From assembly GCA_963971225.1 (NCBI GenBank), contig OZ020267.1, forward strand, positions 53,399,590 to 53,463,589: DNA of 64,000 nucleotides. Direction: 5' to 3'. The stretch is from Melieria omissa (Eukaryota > Arthropoda > Insecta > Diptera > Ulidiidae). Made by a program: the position numbers and the translations under genes. Of the stretch, positions 52,583-64,000 are shown piece by piece (within the stretch, counting starts at the first letter, position 1; the number at the start of each line of letters is the position of its first letter). The notes under the pieces are model-generated. The model searched no databases. It worked only from the letters and a program-made list of their open reading frames with translations, and was not told the DNA's origin.

Positions 52583-52750
52583 ATGCTGGTTAGCGCATTA
52601 AACTACAAGCCAGAGAGTCATGGGTTCAAGTCCAAACTCTGTAAAAACCAAGTAAAAAATTTTGTTTCGACATTTTCGTCGGGAGAACCCTAACGAAAAA
52701 TGTTGACCTTCTGAGAGCAACATTTATTATGTCCAACCTGTTGCTCGAAC
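52583..52750 (+). mobile_element. tRNA-derived SINE
   Basis: A box TGGTTAGCGCATTAAACTAC (52587-52606), B box GGTTCAAGTCC (52623-52633), then a non-tRNA body (cgtcgggagaaccctaacg...). Polymerase III promoter spacing is normal for a tRNA-derived SINE. 3' end not fixed. Confidence 0.6.
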
Positions 52751-55437
52751 CCTCAATCCCCCGACTTGATTAATTATAATATTTCTTACCTAACACCAGT
52801 GTTAAAGGTCCTTGTGCACTTTTATCCATCGGACATAACAATAACATTGTGTTTAAGTATACAAACTAATCATGGTTCATTTGGTTAGTGGATTGTACTA
52901 CGATTCAAAAGGCCTTCAGGTTCCGACTCAGTTAACATTAAGTAAAGCAGACATTTTGTAAGGATTAAATATTTATCAACTTGAAATATAGTTTAACTAG
53001 AAATATATATTTTAACTCGAAATATCCTTTAACCTCTGCGCGTGAAAGTACATGAAAAACTTCTGCCACTAAACACTCAGTCACAGCCAATGTTTACATT
53101 CGTAGATTCATTTATCGCTCAATAAAGCCCCAAAATCAGCATCGGAAGCCAACTCAGCGGCACATTTTCCTCAGCTGCATTGTCAAAAGTGTAATTCGAT
53201 TGCCATCTGAGTGACGGCGAAGCCACCGTTTCAGCTTCCAAAAATGTTCAACAGTTAGAGTGGCATCGTTTCAATTAAACGCGCGTTTGCACATACAAAC
53301 ATACACGGAGTATTTAACATCAATGCGATCGTACGGCAGCATTTCGCCGCTCGAATTCCAGTTAATGCAGCCACAATTAAAAATTGCCACTGCCGCAAAT
53401 GGGAATCGACCAAAAAAACGGTTGTGTGCCCGAAGGCTGCGCTGGCCGACAGAGTTTCACATGTGGCGAACGACACGGCACTTGTTCGCTCGTCTCGTTA
53501 TTCGTAGAGGCGATCATGAATATCAAAAGAAAAACTGCCCATTCATGGGGTGCGTCGAGTGGCAGGAGGAGTGCGGACACGGACTCGGCCGGGTATGTAA
53601 ATGCGACTTTGTTTATTGTGCGCCACATTTCTACACATGTCAAGCTGTCAAAAGATTTATAACAGCCCCCGAGACTGAGGCCGGGACAGCGCCAGCGCCA
53701 GTGCCAACGCCACAACCAAATCAAAACCAAACACAGCTAACTGCATTCACTAACTGCATTTATTTGAAAATTTAATTAACTGGGGATTTTTCATTTCGAA
53801 TGTAAAATTACACAGACACATTCACACATACAGGCGCAGGTATTGAAATGAATAATTTAGGATAGACGAGACAGCGAAAACGCTGCTGGTGGCAACCGTG
53901 CAACAAATAAACTTGAACAAACTTAACAAAATTGTTCAACAGCCTAACTAACGACAACAACAATAACATGCATTTCATTTAATTTTGTGTTGTTCGGTTT
54001 ATGCGTTTTTTTATATTTTGTTAGGGCAATCAGAAATATTTATTAGAAACACCAAAAACATGCGAAGACACTGTTTTGTGATGTTTACAAAATTCTAAAA
54101 TGCAAAACAAACAGCAATTAAAAGCGCCAAACCGCAGGACGCGGGAGCGCGGAATGTGCGACACATTGTTTTTCTAATTTTTCTATTGTATATTTTTTTT
54201 CAAATTTGTGTTGAACACCGAACGTTTTGGTGGGACACTTGTGCGGCCGGGCACAGCCCATCGAAGAACACCGAGGAAAATAAACAAATAAACAGACAGC
54301 CTTCGTCGAGCTCATTAACAGACGATTAACAGCGTTTAAATTACGTTTTGAAAGTGGCACCGCAGCTGCAACAGCGCCGGCCACATTGCCACTGCAATCG
54401 CCAACGCCACCACTCGTCCGGCCAGCGTTGCATAGTAATTACGAAAATACTATAAAGGCCGAAATTTGATGCATTATTAATTTTCGTTGCAAGCGACGCA
54501 CGAGCAGAAAACATCGGTAGCCTCACACTGTGACACGTTACGCCTTCCATTTCGAATCGCCGCCTCAACTGGCCTCATGCCATTTCGAACAATGTCGACT
54601 GCCTGGTTGGTTTGTTAATTTTGTCTCCCTGCCTTCACAATTAACTCATCGTTTGGCTGACGGTAAAGCCCGACCAGCCGACTAACCGCGCTCCAGTATA
54701 GCGCGAACGACAGCCGCCAAAGTCAAAGACGCAACACCCCGAACGAGGAGAAAAGCTGTCAATTAGCGATTTTATGTTGGCGCATGTGACATTTTATTCT
54801 TTTTTATTTGCTGTTACTCAGCTCAGCATGTCGCTAACTAACTATAAATGTTGCATACTATCATTAACCACCTTTGTTTCTTCTGAATTTTCGACTCGTC
54901 TCTTGCCCGCCGTGTCGCAAGAATGCACTGTGGGGAAACGAAATCACTTTCGGCCGGGTGACAGCGCGCGCTGACCACGTGTGCCCTCCTCCCGCCTCCG
55001 GTTCCGTTCGAGCGCATTTCGTTTGCATCTTTGCATATCATCGAACAAGTGACAGGCGACCTAATCATATTTCCAGCGCGTTACCCGCTGCACATTAGCC
55101 GCGGCATTGACAATTAAGCGACGCTTAATCATTTCTGATTATCATTGCATCGCCATCGAGCGCTGGTGCGTGCTGTTTTTATTGTCAACTTCAAAGTTGC
55201 GCCGACGTCTTTCAATCGCCGGTTAGTTGGTGATTTTTCACCGGAAAGGGCGTCATGTGAAATGCGCTGCGTGCGTTATGGCGCATCATTACTCGTATTG
55301 CCTCTGCCGATGAAATACGCGCGCCACAAGTGGCAACTGCGGCATTTCGATGGCTTTTTCTCTTGCAAGTGGCCTCGATATATCGAGAGAAAATACAGCA
55401 ATAGAATACAGAGAATTTATTTCTAGAAACAGACAAA
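52751..55437. other. Gene-less; GC-rich blocks 53140-53760 and 54350-55370
   Basis: The open frame at 53260-53775 (171 codons, +) and its antisense partner have no family motif. Mixed GC-rich and AT-rich unique DNA with no transposon ends. Possible regulatory DNA. Confidence 0.3.
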
Positions 55438-55890
55438 ACAAATTCACTGTGGTGAAACTTTGAGTGCAGCTAAGCTTTATCAACCTAACCTCACTTTTTA
55501 AATCGGCATTTCTCTTACGAATTGATGCAGTTTATCAAAAATATAAAGAAAGTGAATGAGTTTCTCTCAATGATCAGTCAAATAGAATTCACTGTGTTGA
55601 AATTCAAAGTGGAGTTCAGCTTTTTAAACATAACCTTATTTTATAAATCAACCTTTATAACTCAACAATTCACTTGTAAATGAGTTCAGTTTTTTTGAGA
55701 AAAGTAAAGAAATTGAGAGAATCTCTTTCTATGATCAGAAAATAGAATTCACTATGTGGAAATTCTAAATGGAGTTTAGGTTTTTAAACCGAACCTTACT
55801 TTATAACTCAACATTTCACTTGCATCGTATTCAGTTTATCGAAAAAAAGTAAAGAAATTGAATTAGTTTCTCTTCACGATCAGTCAAATA
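55438..55890 (+). repeat. Three-unit tandem repeat, about 145-160 bp
   Basis: 'aattcactgtg(g/t)tgaaa' recurs at about 55441, 55587 and 55747. Each is followed by 'taaacataacctta', a stretch 'cagtttatcaaaaa...aaagaaa' and 'atgatcagtcaaata'. The array stops at the edge of the MITE at 55895. Confidence 0.8.
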
Positions 55891-55894
55891 CTTG

Positions 55895-56508
55895 TATAGG
55901 GTGTTTTTTTAGAGGCATAGAACTTCGAATTGAAATAAAACACAAGAAAATCGTTTTAATGTCCATCAATTTGGCTTTATTGGAAGGATAATTTTATGCC
56001 ATTAATGTTTAAATATGATTTCGGGCATGTGGCCGCCGCGGCTGGCTCGAATAAAGCCAATTCTACAGGTCCAATTTTTAAAGTTGATGGACAAAGCTCC
56101 AATTGCTGTGCACGGTGGCGAATCGATTCATTCGGGTCCTCTTCAACATTTTGCTCTACAGCGGCAATTGTTTCTTCGGTGCGCACTGTTCGACGTCTCT
56201 GCGGATGCGTATTATCACATAGAGTAAACGTAGTGCGAAAACGACCCATGGTTAACCGAATTAATTGCTCTGATGGACGATTATGTCGACCATAAAATGG
56301 ACGGAGCTTGCGGTAAACTTCGCGAACTGAACCATTATTTTCGAAATAAATTTGCACGATTTGCAAGCGTTGTTCTTTTGTCAACCTGTTCATGATGAAA
56401 TGGCAAACCAAACTGAACATAAATGACATTAGAGTTGCCAGATTTGACCACAAAATGCCAGTTTTATCTCTATTCGAAAAACAAACCTCTAAAAAAAAAC
56501 ACCTTATA
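55895..56508 (-). mobile_element. mariner-superfamily MITE with truncated transposase
   Basis: Inverted ends: left TATAGGGTGTTTTTTTAGAG, and inward from the right TATAAGGTGTTTTTTTTTAG. The minus-strand frame from 56395 (MNRLTKEQRLQIVQIYFENN...) has the helix-turn-helix start (DUF4817 type) common in insect mariner-like transposases. After LELCPSTL it jumps to ...PKSYLNINGIKLSF, the usual last residues, so the DDE catalytic core has been lost by an internal deletion. Confidence 0.8.
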
Positions 56509-58529
56509 CTACAGAAACTCTTCTACACTTCTGTCGAAGTTTTCTTCTTTCTTCTTTCCTCCCCAAAACTTCGAAATTAAATCTCAATTTTCTTTCTTAC
56601 GCTTCACGTTAGACCCAACTAAGACAACAGCGAACTGCATGTTACCGCCACAGTGTCGGCAAATTGCACGTAGCAACTAATTTAAGGTAAATTATTAAAA
56701 TTCTTGTCACCGGAGCAGCGAACAGCGCAAAACGTTGTCGGAGCAGCGAATTTACATGCCAAAATAATTGAACAGCAATTTTCCATTCCGCCACAAATTG
56801 CTGACCAGAATCTTTAGCGTTAACTGCTAATCCGCAAAGCTAACCGGAGGAGAAGTGTGCACGCGCGCGCAGTGTTGTTGCAAATTGACAAAGCGAAAAG
56901 GACAACACTCAACACAACGGCGAACGCTACGAGCAACAAGTGTGCTGCAACAACGGCCACCACGAAGCATTGCCCGGCCACAGCAGCCACCACCATGTAA
57001 CGGCAACGGCAACAACCACAACAACGGCCCATCCAGCAACGACTCGGACCGTGGCTGCGGATTTGGCTACTTGAGGCGCTTTCGTGCACATGTGTCTGTG
57101 TCCGAATCCAGTTCAATGCTAGAATCAAATGGCTAAATTGATTTTGCATTTTTGCCGGACTTAAATTTAAATCGGTTTAGCACTTTTACGCTTGAGGACA
57201 TTGCGGCCGAGATTAGCTGCTCGCTGCGCATGTGCAGCACGAACACAAATACACACACATAGGCGCACACATAGACAAGCGCCCGTTGCTGTTGTTTTTA
57301 CGGTGGTGGCTCATCAGTGGCGGACACGGCACTGCGGCTTGTCGAACAAGCCAACATACGAGTCGCATGCGAGACGTGGCGCAGAAGTCAGAGAAAACCA
57401 TTTCTCTCGAGCGTGAATGGGCAAACGGCGTTTTAGGATATGCAAATAGCTGCACCAACACACAGACATGTATGCGTACGTGTGTGTTGGCCAAGGTGCA
57501 TGCTCAACGGCATGTTGCAATGTTAATTGAACCAGCCATTAATTAATCTCAACACACCACTAGACGCGCAGTTGCGAAGGGCTGCATGCACAAAATCAAC
57601 TACGGCCGTGCAAAAGTACTAAAGTACGAAATATTACTAACAACAGTTTATACAAATAGTTGGTAATACAAGTATCAATGGCGATTCTAATGTAGAAGAG
57701 GAGCAGATAAATGGAATGTAAATAGATGAATTAAATATAAATTATATCAACGAAGTAGCTCATGTTGTATGGGAGATTTGGAGAATAATCTGACGCTGCT
57801 CTAAAGGAAAAATTACACTAAAACCAAAGTTCAACTTTGTAAACTTTTCACCACCTCACGATCAAATTTTATCAGAGTCATAATCGTGATTAGTCTATCC
57901 ATAACTTTTTCAAACAATCATGCACCTTCCTTACTCCTTGATTGTGCTGAGTACATATACTTATATATGTGATTTGGTGTTTTATTATGGTTTCACACGA
58001 GAAATCGGGCACTAACAGTCAGTGATTTGGAATTTTTTGTGCAAAAAAAGAGGGGGAACTATCTGCACAGAAATAATCAAATATGACTACTGATTAGTTC
58101 TACTCATTGAATACAGATCGATTGCTGAATTTCGACTTTGATACCTCATTTGTATGTCAACTTATGTGGCATGTTGAAGTCTGAAAATTGATCTTAGCTA
58201 TGATAGTTTACTTTCGGATCTATGGTCAAAGGCATCTTTGTATGTAAGAGACTGATGGATGTGCAAGTCACAGACCTTTAAAGATCACATGGGCCTTCTT
58301 AAATTTGTAAACACTTTGTTGTATTTATTCTACACAGGTGGGAGTAACTGTGAATTAAAAAAAAAATCTGCTTAAAAATTTTTAAGGGTCATAAAAATAA
58401 TATTCAGTTGGTCCTATAGTGAAAAATATATTTCGTAATACTAAAGGCGTTTTTTCGAAACAATTTTTTTACATTGGGAGGACAGACTACTTACCGTTGC
58501 ATACATCCAATGTTCCAAAGTAACGTGGA
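56509..58529. other. Gene-less; GC-rich block 56820-57560
   Basis: GC-rich with CAACGGCAACAA-type runs, then AT-rich unique DNA from 57600. No supported gene. Confidence 0.35.
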
Positions 58530-58790
58530 AAATTTGAGTCACAAAAAAATTACCACGCCCCATGTCCAATGCCCATAAAATTTTGCCAGTGGAACACATC
58601 TACTATGTGACGACAGTCTAAACAATTTCAATGCAATTCGACTTATTATTCCGAAGCTATTCCACATTAAAAATTTTAGTTGTATGGATGGTGCCGTGCC
58701 CCCTCGTCCAATACCCACCCCATTCCCCCTATCGAAGGACACGTCTAAAGCGTAAGTTTGTGTCAAATGTCATTGATGTGTGACTTGTAG
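58530..58790 (-). repeat. Inverted, diverged relative of the 267 bp Helitron-like unit
   Basis: On the minus strand the translated frame GGTAPSIQLKFLMWNSFGII parallels GGVAPPIQ-NFLIWNIFGII of the units at 1-534, showing shared ancestry at the DNA level. It is not a real protein gene. Confidence 0.75.
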
Positions 58791-60297
58791 TTCCAAAGTT
58801 ATCCAAAACATTTGGGTCGCTTGAAAGCGTCAAGCGCCTTTTCCATCACCCAACTGTCGGGTCGCATTCACACTATGTGCTTTACCGAGATTTAGACAAG
58901 ACGAACATTCGAAAGAAGACGAAAGCTTCAGCTCAATCGGCCGTCTTTAATGTGCTTAAACAAGTTAAATGAACAAAACCAGTTCGAAAACCTGTTTATT
59001 CGCATGCAAGTGTTGTTGGAAATTAAACATGTTAAACCGTTAAACATGTTTTGAAACGAGTTTAACGCAAGTTTCTATGGAAAAGCTTTTTTGTCAACTG
59101 AACACAGCGCACACACTAGACACACGCCAGAAAAGCATCTCTACAAATTCAGCTGTCATTTCATTAAAACAAAACCAAACAAATTTAAAATTTGATGTTG
59201 AAATGAATAAAAGTAATCGTTTTGCTCGCACTGCTTTCATTCCATTCATCGCCTTTTTATGGCATCTTAAAACAAGGCGTCTAATATTTGGACGAAGTTA
59301 AGTATGTTGCCGTGGTTTGTGAATTATGCGCCAATATTTCGCTCGAATCGTGCTCCCAGCGCATCAGTTCACAAAAATATATATTTATTGTTTTTAAACA
59401 AACTGCTGTCAAACTAAACTTCATTGAGCAGTCTGGACGGTTGTGTTCAACAAAAAGCTCTTTTCAGTTAAACTAGTTTAAATGAGTCAGTGGAACGCCA
59501 TATTAGATAGATTAGGTTTTGTTTTGTCGAAATATGAAGTCATCTGTCTGCCTATGTCAAGAAAAACATACTCAAAGTACGACCTGAACAGGATGGAACA
59601 GATGGAAAACAGCCTGGGGAACACCGAAACACTCACTGCGATTGTTAAGGGGCATTGGCCAGTGGGGAAGAGAGTCGCAGAGAGAGAAAGTCGTAGTTGT
59701 GGGAAGGAGTATTAGAGAGAGATATTGACCCACTTTCTGTGTTCATGCTCGGGTTTAATAAGAAGCAGCCCACGCTCGCTCGGGACTCCTTTCCCCGAAA
59801 GACCTCAGTAAAATTTCCAGCATGGGACTTGAGAAGCTTCTACACTTTCGGTACTTTACAGAGAGGATTCTTCAGATTTAAATACCCTTTCTAAGAAATA
59901 AAAATAAAAATTTTCCCTGCATTAATCGCTCGATAATCGAACACTTTCAGATACATTTTTGCAGCTGTGATCATCTCACAAAACTGACATATTGGTTTAA
60001 CGCATCTATGCAGAAAATTCTACAGATACGATAAGTCTCATAGCCAAGTCAACTAGGTGACTGAGGCATTTCTGCAGAAAATTCAATCACCGAATTTCAT
60101 CTTCTATAATGCAATTTTTTGACAAACCATGTGACATGATGCAACCTCAAGGCATCCCCTGCGAATTACTCTTTAAAAAAATTAGTCAACATAGTCCCGA
60201 AGAGATCTGCTATTGACAGGCAGCTAAATTAGTTTGCGAAGTAAGTGTGCAGTACAGGCCACACTTTAAATTTTAAGGCCTACAATAGGCCCTTAGG
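58791..60297. other. No gene seen
   Basis: Unique DNA with short open frames (59077-59894) lacking family features. Confidence 0.4.
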
Positions 60298-60560
60298 CAG
60301 TGTTGCCAGATTAGGGGTTTTTGCGATAAATAGTTTAGGGGGGAAATTTAGGAGGAAATATTTGACAGACATTTTTAATTTACGCTTTGTTTTGCATTTT
60401 TCAGATATATTGGATAGTGGGTATTTTTTTGATTGTATGAAATATTTATTTTATGTGTGCATTTTAAATTTGGGAGGAAATTTTAGTTTTAAGGGAGAAA
60501 TGAACTTCATTTTAGGGGGATTGCTCGAAATCCATCTGACCCTTCCTCCCCTGCCCTTCC
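60298..60560 (+). mobile_element. hAT-like MITE, one end only
   Basis: It begins CAGTGTTGCCAGATTAGGGG with AGGGGG/AGGAGG words as in 62363-62931; the right end is missing. Confidence 0.55.
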
Positions 60561-61812
60561 ATCAGGCAGGCCAAGAAGTATAGTGTAGGCACCAAAGATC
60601 ATGAATTTAGTACCTACAGAATTTAGATATTTTCGATATTTTCTTTACTTTAAGTTTTTATCAAAAAATCATTTCATTATCATTATTGATAATGCTTTTC
60701 CTCACATTGAAAATGAAAAATCTATTTCAATTTACATTCTTCAATATGCGCAAAAAAAAAGTGAAAATAAATTTGTGGACACCCTCCCTCAAAAAACATT
60801 GCACAGTTGGCCACATTGAGGATAGGTGAATTTTTATTGATTTACTATTAACAGCGAATTTTACGGTTCCACAGCGCTGCATGGCCGAAAGACCAACGTT
60901 TCCGCAACCGACACGCCCCAAATTAACTTTACAATTTACACCGCAACACATACAACAAATAAAAGCTGACACACAGCGACAGGTTTCACTGGCAGTTGCA
61001 GCCACCACAGAGACAACAACAATGTCGCCGAGGCCTGTTGACGTTGTCGCTGTTGAGCGGCGGCGCAAGAAATCCTGTTCATCGATCGTTGAAAAATTGC
61101 AAATGAATTTCTCAGTCATTTGCCGGGGCGCGTTTAGTGCTTCTGGTATTAAGTGACGTTGACGCAGGCGCTGCCACTGCTGCCTCGCTGCAGCCTAAAC
61201 AACAGTGACTAGTTAGAACAAAAAAGCCAACGAAAAACAATCGCAGCACAGCATCAGCGACATGAATCAGCCGAGCGCTTCCCAGCCAGCCGGCCGGCCC
61301 AGCAGCGCCATGAACACCGAACCAACACTGTGCTGCGCCGAGTGAGTGTTTGTTATTGTTGCGCTGTCAACCACCCAACACGTTTCTGCCACCTTTCGCC
61401 GACGCTGCTGTTGTTTTTGCTGTTGGCTTTTATTGCTACTGTTGCTGCTGGCTGCCAACAGCAGTGACGCTGACACTGACTGTTGTTGCTGCTGAATTGT
61501 TGTTTTTGTTAAGACTTAAATATCACTCGGCATACACGGCTGGCGGTAATTACAGCGCGCCACGCTCACTGTTCGACGGCGTGGCACGGATATGAGTTAG
61601 TGCTACCACAAACGCACCGAACATACGGCCTGCTCGCCGAGATCAGCGTTTATAACTATTTATTTTCCCTTTAACGATTTCTGCGCTGGGCGTTGTTGCG
61701 TAAAGCGCCATAATACCGCGCAATGAGTTATCATTTACCACCTCACCATTTGCTGCCACCGCCGCACACAACGCCGCACGCACACACACTCTCACGCCTG
61801 TGTACAGATCGC
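60561..61812. other. Gene-less; GC-rich block 60850-61660
   Basis: Contains CAACAA and GTTGCTGCTG runs. The frames 60881-61156 (+) and 60727-61119 (-) show no domain. Confidence 0.35.
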
Positions 61813-63180
61813 CGCATTCGGTGAGGCGAGGTGTCGCAGGGCTCTGTCTCAGGGCCGGTTCTCTGGAACATAATACATAACGGCGTATTGGAGGTGCAAC
61901 GGTTCCCGGGAGCGAGCATCATGGGGTCTGCAGACGATGTGGCGGTAGTTGCTGCAGCAAAGACTCTGGCAAACTTAGCGAAAGTTTGCAACACAACAAT
62001 TGCAATAATTAAAACGTGGCTACAAGGCGCTGGGATACAATTAGTCGATCATAAAACGGAAGCGGTTCTGACTATAAGCAGAAAGAAAGTTGAAACCATA
62101 TCGATCCGAGTTGGTGAATGCAGTTCGCACACCTGGGCCTGCTGTTAGATTGCGGACTACAGAAGTTCTAAAGAGCACTTGCGATATGCCACCGAGAGGA
62201 CTAAACAAACCAGCATAGCCATTGCAAGGTTAATTGGTTAACATTGGCGACCCAAAGCAAGAAGTAAGTACTGGTTAGCGTAAGTGCGTCTATTTGTCTA
62301 TATGCATCGCCGACTTGGGCAGAAGCAACCAGTACTCTTTCCTAGGGCAGAAATACTCCAAACAGTGTTGCCAGATCAGAAGATTTCCTCCTATATTTAG
62401 GATATTCTTGACATTTTAGGAGAATTTTTAGGAGAAAAAATTGTTCAGGAGAAAGTTCAGGAGATTTATATTTTATGTTAGGGGATTTTTCGGATCCTTA
62501 GTGGATTTTTGGGAGATTTTTGGGATAACGAAGAATGATGTACTGGGAGCACTGGCAACAAAACATAGTTTGGCAACTATTTTAGTAGTCAAAGCAATTT
62601 TTTGTGGTACAAATTTGTAAGATTACAAAATGTAAGCTCGTTCTATCTCGTTCTCACTTATTGCTGTCACAATGAAATCCCGCCAAAAATGGCGCTTTTT
62701 GTTTAATTCATTTGTTATATGATTTGTTGTTAACCTGAAGATGATTCAAAAAAGGGCTGCCTTAAAAACGATTTTATGTTTATATATTTATTTTGGTTCG
62801 AGAAGTTTTATTTCTTTAAAAATACGCAAATTATAAAACAATTTTAGGAGATTTTTTTTAACTTTTGGAAGGAAATTTCAGTATTTTTTTAAGATTTAGA
62901 AGAAAGTAATTTCAGGTATCTGGCAACACTGGCTCCAGACACGCGGGCACTAGTTGTGAAGGCGAGAAGTGCAGAGTTACAGGAACATGGGATGCGTCAC
63001 CAAAATGATCGGTGGACACGGCGTTTGATGTCACGCATAGACAGTTGGTGCAACAGAACACTTTGCAAAGTAAATTTCTTTCTGACCCAAATGCTATCAG
63101 GACTGCTGTTGTTTCCGATACGGACGTGACAGACATAACCGACGATTAAGCGGCAAGACTTTCAACGACCTCCTGACGTA
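61813..63180 (+). pseudogene. R1-type non-LTR retrotransposon fragment, interrupted
   Basis: A 5'-truncated reverse-transcriptase frame reads SQGSVSGPVLWNIIHNGVLE (motif 4/B region), then [11 protein letters not shown], where the usual (F/Y)ADD is SADD. HKTEAVLISS-like and RKKVETISIRVG follow, as in R1/Jockey-like elements. After a stop at 62146 decayed R1-like sequence continues (YATERTKQTSIAIARL, SPTWAEATSTLS). It is split by a MITE at 62363-62931 and resumes with HQNDRWTRRLMSRIDSWCNR. Stops and frameshifts make it inactive. Confidence 0.75.
62363..62931. mobile_element. hAT-like MITE nested in the R1-type element
   Basis: A 569 bp element with ends CAGTGTTGCCAGATCAG and, inward from the right, CAGTGTTGCCAGATACCTG. 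The flanks ACTCCAAA and GCTCCAGA match at 6 of 8 positions, as expected for an aged hAT 8 bp target duplication. Interior rich in AGGAGA words, no transposase. Confidence 0.8.
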
Positions 63181-64000
63181 ATATCTAGCGGTGGTTCCAA
63201 AAGGGGGAAAACTCGTCCGGGCGAGAAGAGGGTTTGGCTGTTGGTTTGGCCGCACTGACCTGAGGCTTTCGATGCTTCCCTATTCCCTCTATTGACTGAC
63301 GAGCAGAAAGTGAACTTTGACAGTGGAAATAGCCGGTTGTGTTGCCTTCATGTCGAGCATTTAATGTTTTAAGATGACAGCAACGAGGCGCTTCTCAAAC
63401 CTTTCAATAGGTGGGAACCAAATACCATTGAGTTCATTGAAAAGGATTCATTTTCGATGCGGCACTGTTGAAGTAACAGACTGGCAACAGTCGCTCAGTA
63501 AATTAGTCACCGATATCTACCGTATCGCTTTAGGACGTTTCACTATGTTTTGAAAAAAAAAAAACACAGATAAAAGTAAAAAGAAAAGAAAAGTAGAATC
63601 AATGCTTCGCGACAGCAACGCTCCAGCTAACTAAGGAACCTTCCAAGGGTGACTACAAGCCTGAATGCAACTGGTGTTGTCTCGTGTCTCGATATTGCTT
63701 TTTGATATTTTAATCATGAAATATTTGTTTAAGAAGTGTGCACACAACATTTGAAGTCGCCACGCCTCTTTGTTAGAGTTCTAGAGCTAATTTACTTTTG
63801 AACAATTTTAAAGCGGGTTAAATAAATTTGTATCAATATTATTTAATTACAGAAAATGTATTTAATATTTATAGCAAAATACAAAATTATCAATTTTTGA
63901 TTTTATTTAACCATTATTAAAAAAACAGGGTTTCGATCAAACGCACCCAATTCGTAGACTTCAATTAGAACACATACTTTCCCTAATATTACTGAAAACA
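63181..64000. other. No gene seen
   Basis: Decayed sequence after the R1-type fragment, then AT-rich unique DNA to the window end. Confidence 0.4.

Noticed and set aside
53260..53775. 171-codon + frame
   Set aside because: Cys-containing but without a spaced zinc-binding pattern or family match; antisense frame equally long.

Overview
This window comes from the genome of a higher fly, most likely a tephritid-type fruit fly; I infer the family from the repeat content and gene layout and could not test it. It contains one gene that can be firmly recognised: the 3' part of stripe (sr), the fly member of the EGR/Krox zinc-finger family, which specifies tendon cells (muscle attachment sites). Everything else that can be supported is non-coding DNA or mobile-element remains.

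Layout of the gene. A coding exon at 10359-11171 (+) is joined in phase across an 8,257 bp intron to a long last coding exon starting at 19429. The last exon carries polyglutamine/polyhistidine tracts, a polyalanine tract, a GC-rich regulatory part and the three C2H2 fingers (20979-21221). The frame meets TAG at 21405-21407 but then stays open, protein-like and GC3-rich for 211 more codons to TAA at 22041. This makes a strong candidate for stop-codon readthrough giving a C-terminally extended Stripe. A 546 bp, frame-neutral block inside the last exon (19552-20097) is bounded by a possible donor and acceptor and could be an optional intron. The first exon(s) were not identified; they lie upstream, perhaps outside the window.

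3' side of the gene. From 22044 to about 26970 the DNA looks like a long AT-rich 3' untranslated region. It holds a TGACAG heptad repeat just after the stop, a cluster of ACUAA motifs (the target type of the RNA-binding protein How, known to control stripe mRNA in Drosophila), a decayed repeat array, a pogo-like MITE and a poly(A) signal at 26963.

Flanks. 1-10358 and 27000-64000 form a gene-poor landscape. Mobile-element remains sit among stretches with many GC-rich patches and CAA/CA/ACAT microsatellites. The elements include a Helitron-like end with 267 bp tandem units and an inverted relative at 58.5 kb, and piggyBac-like, hAT-like, PIF/Harbinger-like, pogo-like and mariner-like MITEs. They also include a 1.22 kb inverted-repeat element, tRNA-derived SINEs, and pieces of several non-LTR retrotransposons, one of them an R1-type copy with a hAT-like MITE nested inside. 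Such gene-poor flanks are usual around developmental regulators, and the non-repeat GC-rich blocks are candidate cis-regulatory DNA; that is inference.
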